The notes below the pieces were generated by a model that saw nothing but the letters and a program-made list of their open reading frames with translations, was not told where the DNA came from and made no database searches. Positions 34,266 to 42,056 of a stretch of DNA of 64,000 nt are shown one piece after another. This DNA comes from Palsa-504 sp963753195 (GTDB taxonomy: Bacteria; Actinomycetota; Actinomycetes; Streptosporangiales; Streptosporangiaceae): assembly GCA_963753195.1 (NCBI GenBank), contig CAVWBH010000003.1, positions 248,001-312,000 on the forward strand, read 5' to 3'. Positions within the stretch are counted from its first letter, which is position 1. The number at the start of each line of letters is the position of its first letter. The position numbers were made by a program, and so were the translations under genes.

Positions 34266-35531
34266 ATGACGGAAGGCAGGGGCCTCATGCCATTGCGAAC
34301 GAATAACCCTGATGTCGTTGTGGTCGGTGGGGGTATCGCCGGCGCGTCAATCGCCACTGTCCTAGCGCGCGGTGGCGCCGAGGTGCTGCTACTGGAACGC
34401 CAGCGCGGCTATCGCGACCGAGTGCGCGGTGAGTACATGGCGCCGTGGGGAGTGCTGGAAGCACGAGCTCTCGGCCTAGAAGATGTGATCCGCAGTACGC
34501 ACGCTGCCGATGCGCGCTACATGGTGCCATATGACGAGCTTTCTGACCCCTCCGTCGCGGAAAAGGCCAAGAGGGATAGCTCAACCTTCTTTCCCGGCGT
34601 CCAAGGTCCGCTGTGCGCTTCCCATCCCAACACGTGTCAGGCGCTTGCCGAAGGTGCTGTGCGTTCGGGGACGGAACTGGTGTGCGGCGTCGCCCAGGTG
34701 CAAGTGCAGACAGGCAAACGGCCGTCGATCACCATTCATAATGGCACCACGAGGGAAGTGCATCCGCGCCTCATTATCGGCGCTGATGGACGAGCGTCGA
34801 CCGTGCGCAGGCAATCCGGCATTCACATCAATAAGGCACCGCCGACCCACGTGATTGCTGGCTTGCTGGTCGAGGGCGCGTCGCGGTGGCCCGACGACCA
34901 GTACGCCATCGGCGTTGAGAACGATCTTCAGTTCTATGTGTTTCCGCAAGGGGGCGGCCGCCTGCGCCTCTACACCTGTCATTCGAACGAGCAAGCGAAT
35001 CGGTGGGCTGGGCGTGCCGGAGCGCAACACTTCGTCGAGGCATTCGCAGGCCTGCGGTCGATCCCGCAACCACTAGGTCTCAATGAGGTCAGGCCAGCCG
35101 GACCGTGCGGAACGTTCAGCGGCGAGCAAACGTGGTGCGACGAACCCTACGCTGATGGCGTCGTACTTATCGGCGACGCAGGCGGCTACGATGACCCCGT
35201 CGACGGGCAAGGCCTGTCGCTCGCGATGTGCGACGTGCACCGGCTTTCCGAACTGCTGCTGGCATCCGGCGATTGGACTGCGGCGACACTGCGCCAGTAT
35301 GGGGAACAGCGCGCTGAGCGGCTCCGTCGCATGCGCAGAGTGTCCAAGACCTTTGCCGCGCTCATGACAACCTTTACCGACGCCGGGCGCGCTCGACGCG
35401 ATCGGTACTACGCAGCTTCCAAGGACGGCCAGGACCACGTTCGCATGGCCCTAGGCGCGATTTTCCTCGGCCCCGAGCGCATGCCCAGCGAGGCGTTCAC
35501 GGACCAGCTCCACCAATCGCTGCTGGCGTGA
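34266..35531 (+). CDS. FAD-dependent monooxygenase (PHBH-fold), atypical composition
   Basis: The 421-residue protein has the FAD-binding GGGIAGASIATVLARGG (GxGxxG) followed by LLLERQ, an RGEYMAPWGV active-site segment, the DG motif IGADGRASTVRRQ, and the second FAD motif GVVLIGDAGGYDDPVDGQG. It belongs to the flavoprotein hydroxylase/halogenase-like group that oxidises a small organic substrate with NAD(P)H. The start is ATG 34266; ATG 34287 with AGGGG just before it is a good alternative (MPLRTNNPDV). Codons ending in A or T are clearly more frequent than in neighbouring genes, and the gene sits alone between a palindrome and glpK, so recent acquisition is likely. Confidence 0.82.
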   Translation: MTEGRGLMPLRTNNPDVVVVGGGIAGASIATVLARGGAEVLLLERQRGYRDRVRGEYMAPWGVLEARALGLEDVIRSTHAADARYMVPYDELSDPSVAEKAKRDSSTFFPGVQGPLCASHPNTCQALAEGAVRSGTELVCGVAQVQVQTGKRPSITIHNGTTREVHPRLIIGADGRASTVRRQSGIHINKAPPTHVIAGLLVEGASRWPDDQYAIGVENDLQFYVFPQGGGRLRLYTCHSNEQANRWAGRAGAQHFVEAFAGLRSIPQPLGLNEVRPAGPCGTFSGEQTWCDEPYADGVVLIGDAGGYDDPVDGQGLSLAMCDVHRLSELLLASGDWTAATLRQYGEQRAERLRRMRRVSKTFAALMTTFTDAGRARRDRYYAASKDGQDHVRMALGAIFLGPERMPSEAFTDQLHQSLLA

Positions 35532-35608
35532 TGATCGCAAACTGGCATCCCAGCCCCGATAGACGGGGCCGGGGAACACGCGCCCCGGACGGGGACGCGC
35601 GATCCGGT

Positions 35609-37141
35609 TTATTGATCTTGGCTTTGGTCGACGTCCACCCAGTCCAGGGTGCGCTGGACGGCCTTGCGCCAGCCGGCGTACCCGGCCGCGCGGCGGTCCT
35701 CGGTCCAGGTGGGCTCCCAGCGCCGGGACTCGTGCCAGTTGGCGCGTAGCTCGCCGGTGTCCCGCCAGAATCCGGCGGCCAGGCCGGCCGCGTAGGCGGC
35801 GCCGAGCGCGGTGGTCTCGGCCACCACCGGGCGGCTGACCGGCACGCCGAGGATGTCCGCTTGCAGCTGCATGGCCAGGTCGTTGGCGGTCACCCCGCCG
35901 TCCACCTTGAGCACGTCGAGGCGGACGCCCGAATCGACGGCCATCGCGTCGGCTACGTCCCTGGTCTGGTAGGCGATCGACTCGAGCGTGGCGCGGGCCA
36001 GGTGCGCGCTGGTGTGGAAGCGGGACAGGCCGACGATCGCGCCGCGCGCGTCGGCTCGCCAGTACGGCGCGAAAAGGCCGGAGAAGGCCGGCACGAAATA
36101 GATGCCCTCGGTGCTGGTGACCTGGGCGGCGAGCGTCTCGCTCTGGGCCGCGCCGCTGATGATGCCGAGCTGGTCGCGCAGCCACTGCACCGCGGCGCCG
36201 GTCACCGCGATCGACCCTTCGAGCGCGAAGGTCGCGGGCTCGGCGCCGAACTTGAAGCACACGGTGGTCAGCAAGCCGCTCGCGGACCGGACAATGTCGG
36301 TGCCGGTGTTCAGCAGCAGGAAGTTGCCGGTGCCGTACGTGTTCTTGGCCTCGCCAGGGGCGAAGCACACCTGCCCGGCCATAGCCGCCTGCTGGTCGCC
36401 CAGCATGCCGGTGATCGGCAGCGCACCGCCGAACGGACCCTCGGCGGTGGTCAGCCCGTAGGGTTCGGGTGTGGCTGACGGGGCGATCCGGGGCAGCATC
36501 GGCCGGGGCACGGTGAACAGCTCCAGCAGCTCGTCGTCCCAGTCCAGCGTGGTCAGGTCCATCAGCATGGTGCGGCTGGCGTTGGTGACGTCGGTGACAT
36601 GGACGCCGCCGCGGATCCCGCCGGTCAGGTTCCACAGCAGCCAGGTGTCCACCGTGCCGAAGACCGCCTCGCCCCGCTCGGCATCGGCGCGCAGGCCGTC
36701 GATGCGCTCCAGCATCCAGCGCAGCTTGCCGCCGGAGAAGTAAGTAGCCGGAGGCAGGCCCGACTTGTGCCTGATCAAGTCGCCGCTCCCGTTGCGTTCC
36801 AGGGCGGCGGCGATGGTGTCAGTCCGGGTGTCCTGCCACACGATGGCGTTGCCGTACGGGCGTCCGGTGCGCCGGTTCCACACCACCGTGGTCTCCCGCT
36901 GGTTGGCGAGGCCGAGCGCGGCGAGGTCGGTGACGCTCAGGTCCAGGGTGTTCAGCACGGTCTGGATAACCGCGCTGGTCCGCTCCCAGATCTCCGCCGG
37001 GTTGTGCTCCACCCAGCCGGGACGGGGCAGCACCTGGGTGTGCTCGAGCTGATGCCGGGCCACCTCGGCGCCGGCGTGATCGAAGACCATGAACCGGGTG
37101 CTCGTGGTGCCCTGATCCACCGCGCCGACGAAATCGGCCAC
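35609..37141 (-). CDS. glpK: Glycerol kinase
   Basis: The 510-residue protein has the FGGY-kinase features of GlpK: FVGAVDQGTTSTRFMVFD (phosphate 1 loop), RPGWVEHNPAEIW, ANQRETTVVW, VDTWLLWNLTGG, GMLGDQQAAMAGQ, NTYGTGNFLLLNTG, and YFVPAFSGLFAPYWRADARG. It phosphorylates glycerol to glycerol 3-phosphate. GTG 37141 is the start because AGGGAGGA is right upstream and the longer frame to 37243 would cross the divergent promoter. It faces away from glpD across a 128-nt gap. A divergent kinase/dehydrogenase pair without glpF differs from the colinear gylCABX type of Streptomyces operon. Confidence 0.96.
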   Translation of the reverse strand: MADFVGAVDQGTTSTRFMVFDHAGAEVARHQLEHTQVLPRPGWVEHNPAEIWERTSAVIQTVLNTLDLSVTDLAALGLANQRETTVVWNRRTGRPYGNAIVWQDTRTDTIAAALERNGSGDLIRHKSGLPPATYFSGGKLRWMLERIDGLRADAERGEAVFGTVDTWLLWNLTGGIRGGVHVTDVTNASRTMLMDLTTLDWDDELLELFTVPRPMLPRIAPSATPEPYGLTTAEGPFGGALPITGMLGDQQAAMAGQVCFAPGEAKNTYGTGNFLLLNTGTDIVRSASGLLTTVCFKFGAEPATFALEGSIAVTGAAVQWLRDQLGIISGAAQSETLAAQVTSTEGIYFVPAFSGLFAPYWRADARGAIVGLSRFHTSAHLARATLESIAYQTRDVADAMAVDSGVRLDVLKVDGGVTANDLAMQLQADILGVPVSRPVVAETTALGAAYAAGLAAGFWRDTGELRANWHESRRWEPTWTEDRRAAGYAGWRKAVQRTLDWVDVDQSQDQ

Positions 37142-37234
37142 GCCGTCCTCCCTGTTCGACCGTTTCTCCGTGTTCCCGACATGCTGGGGTAAAGGGCTGT
37201 TCACCAGCGCGTACCGGACTGCGGGTAGATTGAC

Positions 37235-37244
37235 TATGTACATA
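37235..37244. promoter_or_regulatory. Palindrome in the glpK-glpD divergent promoter
   Basis: TATGTACATA is a perfect 10-bp dyad in the A/T-rich part of the glpK/glpD gap, about 26 nt before the glpD start, next to TTGACT (37230-37235). It is a plausible operator for a shared glycerol regulator, but no regulator gene of that kind is in the window. Confidence 0.35.
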
Positions 37245-37269
37245 CCCTAAAGCTATGGGGGGACGGGTG

Positions 37270-39075
37270 ATGGCGAGTAACAACGGTGTCCTCGACGCCC
37301 GGGAGCGCGGCACGGCGCTCGGCCGGCTGGCGGCCGAGCGGTTCGACGTGCTGGTCATCGGGGGCGGCATCACCGGCGCCGGAGCCGCCCTGGACGCCGC
37401 GTCCCGCGGCCTGCGGGTAGCGCTGGTAGAGGCGCGGGACCTGGCCTCGGGCACGTCGAGCCGGTCGAGCAAGCTCGTCCACGGCGGGCTGCGGTACCTG
37501 GAGCAGTTCGACTTCAGGCTGGTCTATGAGGCGCTGCGGGAACGCGACCTGCTGGTGTCCAAGCTCGCCCCGCACCTGGTCAAGCCCGTCTCGTTCCTGT
37601 TCCCGCTGTACAAGAAGGTGGTCGAGCGGCCCTATGTCGGCGCCGGGCTGGTCCTCTACGACGCGATGGAGGGAACGCGCAGGCCCGTGCCGCACCACCG
37701 GCACCTGACCGCCCGCGGCACGCTGAAGCTGGCCCCCGCGCTGTCCGCGGACCGGCTGGCGGGCGGGATGCTCTACTACGACGCGCAGGTCGACGACGCG
37801 CGCTACACGCTGACGGTGGCGCGCACGGCGGCGGCGCACGGCGCGGTGATCGCCACCCGGGTCAGCGCCGTCGGGCTGCTGCGGGGAACGGACGGGATCC
37901 GGGTGACCGGCGCGCGGGTGCGTGACGAGGAGACCGGGCACGAGGTCACGGTCACCGCGGACACCGTGGTGGTCTGCGCGGGGGTGTGGACCGACCTGGT
38001 GCACGAGATGGCCGGGGTCCAGGCCGGCTACCAGGTCCGGATGTCCAAGGGCGTGCACATCGTGGTACCGCGGGAGGCGGTGCAGGCCGACAGCGGCATG
38101 ATCGTGCGCACCGACAAGAGCGTGCTGTTCTTCATCCCGTGGGGACAGCGCTGGATCGTCGGCACGACCGATACCGACTTCTCCGGCGACCGGGCGGAGC
38201 CCGGCGTCACCGAGGAGGACGTGGAGTACATCCTGGCTCAGGCGAACCGGGTGCTTGACCGGCCGCTGGCCCGCGCCGACGTCATCGCCGCGTACGCGGG
38301 CCTGCGGCCGCTGGTGGCGGCCCAGGCGAGTAACGGGTCCAGGGCGGCCAAGCCCACCACGAAGCTGTCCCGGGAGCACGTAGTCGACGTGCCGGTGCCG
38401 GGCCTGGCCAGCGTCGCGGGAGGCAAGTTCACCACCTACCGGCTGATGGCCCGGGACGTGGTGGACGCCGCGGCGGCCGGCCTGGGCCGGGAGGTGCCGG
38501 CCTCGGTCACCGACCAGGTGCCGCTGCTCGGCGCGGACGGCCTGGCCGCGGTCCGGGCCGGCGCGGGACGGCTGGCCGAGGACTACAGGGTGTCCCGGGC
38601 GGCGGTGGAGCACCTGCTCGAGCGGTACGGCACGCTCGCGGCCGGGGTCCTGGACCTGATCCGGGCCGACCCGGCACTGGCCCGGCCGCTGGCCGATGGC
38701 CACCCCTACTTGCGGGCCGAGGTCGCCTACGCGGTCCTGCACGAGGACGCGCTGCACGTCGAAGACGTGCTGGTGCGGCGGATACGCCTGTTCATCGAGT
38801 CGGCCGACTCGGGCACCGGGGTGGCCGCCGAGGTGAGCTCGATCATGGGCCGGCTGCTGGGCTGGAGCCGGCGTAAGCGCGCCGCCGAGGCACGGCGCTA
38901 CCTGGAGCTGGTCGCGGCCGAGCAGACTCAGCCGGCCACCCCGGCGCTGGCCGGCGAGGAGCAGGCGGGCCGGGTTCAGGGCGGCCTGGTGCAGGGCGGC
39001 CCGGGGCAGGGCGGCCCGGGGCAGGGCGGCCTGGTGCAGGCGGGCCCGGTGCTGGCTGGCAACGCGGCGGGATGA
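37270..39075 (+). CDS. glpD: Glycerol-3-phosphate dehydrogenase (FAD), with Gly/Gln-rich tail
   Basis: The protein of about 601 residues has the FAD-binding VIGGGITGAGAALDAASRG, ASGTSSRSSKLVHGGLRYLE (a GlpD hallmark), VKPVSFLFPLY, SKGVHIVVPRE, FFIPWGQRWIVGTTDTDF and the C-terminal domain. It oxidises glycerol 3-phosphate to dihydroxyacetone phosphate at the membrane, passing electrons to quinone. ATG 37270 is preferred to ATG 37255, which lies in the GGGGGGACGGG binding site. The last 35 residues (VQGG/GQGG/VQAG repeats) come from 15-bp repeats and are not part of the family. The RHH-HTH-RHH gene follows after 7 nt. Confidence 0.95.
   Translation: MASNNGVLDARERGTALGRLAAERFDVLVIGGGITGAGAALDAASRGLRVALVEARDLASGTSSRSSKLVHGGLRYLEQFDFRLVYEALRERDLLVSKLAPHLVKPVSFLFPLYKKVVERPYVGAGLVLYDAMEGTRRPVPHHRHLTARGTLKLAPALSADRLAGGMLYYDAQVDDARYTLTVARTAAAHGAVIATRVSAVGLLRGTDGIRVTGARVRDEETGHEVTVTADTVVVCAGVWTDLVHEMAGVQAGYQVRMSKGVHIVVPREAVQADSGMIVRTDKSVLFFIPWGQRWIVGTTDTDFSGDRAEPGVTEEDVEYILAQANRVLDRPLARADVIAAYAGLRPLVAAQASNGSRAAKPTTKLSREHVVDVPVPGLASVAGGKFTTYRLMARDVVDAAAAGLGREVPASVTDQVPLLGADGLAAVRAGAGRLAEDYRVSRAAVEHLLERYGTLAAGVLDLIRADPALARPLADGHPYLRAEVAYAVLHEDALHVEDVLVRRIRLFIESADSGTGVAAEVSSIMGRLLGWSRRKRAAEARRYLELVAAEQTQPATPALAGEEQAGRVQGGLVQGGPGQGGPGQGGLVQAGPVLAGNAAG
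38974..39063. repeat. 15-bp tandem repeat, 6 units, in glpD 3' end
   Basis: Units such as GTTCAGGGCGGCCTG, GTGCAGGGCGGCCCG and GGGCAGGGCGGCCCG follow each other at exact 15-bp steps, encoding VQGGL, VQGGP and GQGGP repeats in the GlpD tail. Confidence 0.9.
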
Positions 39076-39082
39076 GCATGGA

Positions 39083-39703
39083 ATGGCCGCGAAAAGCCCG
39101 CTGCTGACGTTCCGGCTTGACCGGGAGCAGCGACAGCGCCTGAAGGCGCGCCTGGCCGGCGAGGGGCGCACCATGTCCGAGGTGGTGACCCGCGGCCTTC
39201 GCCAGTACGTGCAGGGGGCGCTGGCCCGGGGAGAGGCCTCCCCCGCCGCTTCGGCGCCGCCCCGGCTGCCCGACCGCGTCGCCGCCCGGCTGCGCGAGCT
39301 GCGCTCGTCGGGGCACAGCGAGCTGCTGTCGGCCACGCTGGCCGCGCTCCGCGAGGCGGGTTGGCCGCTGCGCTCACTGGCCGAGGCCCTGGGCGTCAGC
39401 AAGCAGGCTGTGCAGCGGCGCATCCGCCGGCCCGTCCCGGGCGAGATAGGCGGCCGGGTGAGCGGCTACGAGCCGCCGCCGCCGTTCCCGCACCGGCGTG
39501 CGGCCAGCGCGAACGGGCTCCGGCCGCACCTGACGATCAAGATCGACCACGCGCTGCGGTCGGCCGCGCATGAGGCCGCCGCGCGCGAGGGCAGCTCGCT
39601 GAGCCAGGTAGTGGAAACCATCCTGGACCGCTACCTGCATCATGGCCTGGCCGGCGAGGATCAGCCGGTGGTCCCGCCGCGCGCGGCGAGCCGCTCCCGG
39701 TAA
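39083..39703 (+). CDS. Predicted DNA-binding protein: ribbon-helix-helix + HTH + ribbon-helix-helix
   Basis: This 206-residue protein appears to hold three DNA-binding units. Residues 6-45 (LLTFRLDREQRQRLKARLAG; TMSEVVTRGLRQYV) fit a ribbon-helix-helix strand plus two helices. Residues 93-115 (GWPLRSLAEALGVSKQAVQ) are a clear helix-turn-helix. Residues 148-188 (PHLTIKIDHALRSAAHEAA; SSLSQVVETILDRYL) are a second ribbon-helix-helix. A Pro/Gly-rich linker joins the last two. With two RHH units in one chain it could bind as a pseudo-dimer. It starts 7 nt after glpD and is likely cotranscribed, so it may regulate the glycerol genes. I do not recognise this as a named family. Confidence 0.65.
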   Translation: MAAKSPLLTFRLDREQRQRLKARLAGEGRTMSEVVTRGLRQYVQGALARGEASPAASAPPRLPDRVAARLRELRSSGHSELLSATLAALREAGWPLRSLAEALGVSKQAVQRRIRRPVPGEIGGRVSGYEPPPPFPHRRAASANGLRPHLTIKIDHALRSAAHEAAAREGSSLSQVVETILDRYLHHGLAGEDQPVVPPRAASRSR

Positions 39704-39718
39704 GCGGCCCGGCGGCGC

Positions 39719-40534
39719 TCAAGCCGGGCCGGGCCCGGATGCCGCTTCCTCGCGTCGCAGGATCAGGATCATCCGCCAGGCGTCCGTCGCCTCGACCGGG
39801 GTGTCGGCGCCGAAGTCCCCGTAGCTCGCCACGACGGCGAACCCGCCGGCCAGGCGGATCACCGCGGTCAGCTCGGTGGCGGTCCAGAAACGGTTGGGCA
39901 CCACGTCGGTGACGGTGCGCACCGAACCGCCTCGCGCGCTGTAAGTGACGCTGACATGCTCCCTGGTGATCTGCGTGATCGGGTCGATCTCGTCCGTCCC
40001 GCCGCCCCAGCGGACGCGGACCGTCCCGCCGCCGACATCGCTGCTCCACTCGGTGCTGGTCCTGCGCTCGACAGCGAAGAAGTCGGCCGGGTGGGCCAGC
40101 TCGATAATGTACAAGCTGCCCGCGGCCAGGTGACGTGCCACCGCAGCCAGGTGCTGGAGCAGGTCATCGAGGGTCAGCAGGTGGCACAGGGAGTTGAGCA
40201 TGGTGATGGCGAGATCGAACTGGCGGCCGAGACGGAACTCCCGCATGTCGGCCTGCACCACGGTCAGGGGCGCGGCATCCGCCGCCGCCAGATCACGGGC
40301 CCGCGTGCACATCGCCGCGCTGAGGTCCACGGTGGTGGCGTCCAGGCCGCGGCGGGCCAGCGCGCGGGCGTGCTCGGCCGGCCCGGCGGCCAGCTCCAGG
40401 ACCGAGCGCAGCGGGGCCGCAGCCGGATCGCGGTACCGACTGGACCACCGCAGCAGCGCGTCCACTTCGACCGGGACGTCGCGGTAGGAGCACGCGGCCT
40501 CGTAGAGCTCGGGTTCGTCATAGATTCCAGGCAC
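39719..40534 (-). CDS. SAM-dependent methyltransferase, class I
   Basis: The 271-residue protein shows VLELAAGPAEHARALARRG (motif I), TTVDLSAAMCTRARD (motif II), TVVQADMREFRLGRQFDLAI and LTLDDLLQHLAAVARHLAAG, typical of the methyltransferase 25-like group acting on small molecules. The second half has a beta-rich lid (GGGTVRVRWGGGTDEIDPI) that could confer substrate specificity. The start is a GTG at 40534, giving MPGIYDEPELYEAA. It converges with the RHH-HTH-RHH gene, leaving 15 nt between the stops, and diverges from the unknown gene at 40639. The substrate is not known. Confidence 0.85.
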   Translation of the reverse strand: MPGIYDEPELYEAACSYRDVPVEVDALLRWSSRYRDPAAAPLRSVLELAAGPAEHARALARRGLDATTVDLSAAMCTRARDLAAADAAPLTVVQADMREFRLGRQFDLAITMLNSLCHLLTLDDLLQHLAAVARHLAAGSLYIIELAHPADFFAVERRTSTEWSSDVGGGTVRVRWGGGTDEIDPITQITREHVSVTYSARGGSVRTVTDVVPNRFWTATELTAVIRLAGGFAVVASYGDFGADTPVEATDAWRMILILRREEAASGPGPA

Positions 40535-40638
40535 GCGACCATGATGCCCGACGCGGACCCGCCCCCGCCGACGGCGTCGGGCAGCACGACAGAACGGGCA
40601 CTAGCCGCGCGCAGCCGGGCTACGGCAGACTGTCCGTC

Positions 40639-42015
40639 ATGATGACTGAGAGCCAGGCGCTGGAGGCCCTGACGCGCCAGGATCCTGAGGCAGCCGGTGA
40701 CGCGAAGGCAGCCCTGGCCTGGCTGACCGGTGACGAGGGCCTGGAGGTCATCTCGCTGCTGCGGTTGCAGGAATTCCTCTGGTATGCGCTCCCGGTCAAG
40801 TGGCCGATGTCCACGCCGGGCCGGGTCGGGGTGGCCAAGGCGCTCGGCCGCCTGTTCATGCTGGCGGGCCTGGACCGCTACGCCGGGGTCTGCTCGTCGG
40901 CGGGGACCGAGCGGATAATCACGGCCTACGCGGCCGGGCACGAGGAGGGAATCACCGCCTACACCGAGGCCATCGAGGCATCCAACGCGGCACCGCCGGA
41001 TACTGACCTGCTGGCTTGGGGCTCGGTGATGGGACCACAGGAGCGCGCGGCTTACGACGCCTGCGCGGCCGCGCTCGAGCTGGCCTTTGCCTCCGGCGAG
41101 CTGTGCGTCGGGGCCCGCGGCTGGCGGACCAGGCGCGTGGAACTGGTCAACCGATGGCTGACCGGCCGCAGCGATGCGTCGCTGCATCCGGCTCAGGCAG
41201 GCGAGGGCATGGGGCTGGTGCTCGACAGCGTGCCGGGCACTGACACCTGGCTGGGCCGGATCAGCGCCGAGCGTATCGACGCGTGGGCGCACGGCCGGCC
41301 GGGCGAGCGGTCCCGGCTGGCCCGCACGCTGATCCCCCGCCTGCTCGAGCCGCCTGCGCTCCCGGACGACCCGCTGCCCACGCTGCGCTGGCTGCTCGGC
41401 CACGCGGACGAGGGACTCCGGCTCACCGCCCGGTACTACATCTCCCCTGCGCTGGTCACCGAGGCGGTCGACACGTTCGGCTGGCGTGACCAGCTCGTCG
41501 GCACCCTGCGCCAGGAACTGGACGTGTTCCCGCTGCACACCCTGCGCGGCATGGCGCAGACCGAGATGGGCGCCGTCCGCCGCAGCCGCACCAGCCTGGT
41601 GCTGACCAAGACGGGCAAGCTGATGGCCACGGACCCCGCAGTCAGGTGGCACATCGGCACGGCCGCCCTGATCGGGCCGGACGACGGGGCGCAGCCTGAT
41701 TTTTCCGTCGCGGTCCGCGAAGCCGCGCTGCTCGTCATCCTCACCAGCGGGCCGACCGAATACGACGAGCTGACCCGGCTGCTGACCGACATCCACGGCG
41801 TGGAGGGCTGGGCCGCGGGCACCAGCACCGGCCTGGCCAGCGCGGTGCGCACCGAGCTGTACACCCTCCGGCACCGGCTGTGGGCGCTGCACCTGCTGGG
41901 CGGCGAGCGCAGCTTCACCGCGCCGCTGTCTCTCACCCAGACCGGAGTCGCCGCCGCCCTGTCAGCCCTGCTGGCCCGGGCCCTGCGACCCCGCCATCAT
42001 CTGGGCGTCGGCTGA
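40639..42015 (+). CDS. Conserved-looking protein of unknown function
   Basis: The protein has 458 residues, no signal peptide and no membrane segment. The N-terminal part is helical (ALEALTRQDPEAAGDAKAAL). The C-terminal part (AVRRSRTSLVLTKTGKLMA, then HIGTAALIGPDDGAQPDFS and further helices) resembles a winged-helix-like module that I know from the ends of several actinobacterial uncharacterised proteins, including pRiA4b ORF-3-like ones. That resemblance is from memory and would need a profile search. Two ATG codons stand at 40639 and 40642. It is not obviously linked to its neighbours. No catalytic motif could be recognised. Confidence 0.6.
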   Translation: MMTESQALEALTRQDPEAAGDAKAALAWLTGDEGLEVISLLRLQEFLWYALPVKWPMSTPGRVGVAKALGRLFMLAGLDRYAGVCSSAGTERIITAYAAGHEEGITAYTEAIEASNAAPPDTDLLAWGSVMGPQERAAYDACAAALELAFASGELCVGARGWRTRRVELVNRWLTGRSDASLHPAQAGEGMGLVLDSVPGTDTWLGRISAERIDAWAHGRPGERSRLARTLIPRLLEPPALPDDPLPTLRWLLGHADEGLRLTARYYISPALVTEAVDTFGWRDQLVGTLRQELDVFPLHTLRGMAQTEMGAVRRSRTSLVLTKTGKLMATDPAVRWHIGTAALIGPDDGAQPDFSVAVREAALLVILTSGPTEYDELTRLLTDIHGVEGWAAGTSTGLASAVRTELYTLRHRLWALHLLGGERSFTAPLSLTQTGVAAALSALLARALRPRHHLGVG

Positions 42016-42056
42016 TCGCGCCATTGCAGGCCAGGTGCGGGACGTCTGGGCGGTTA

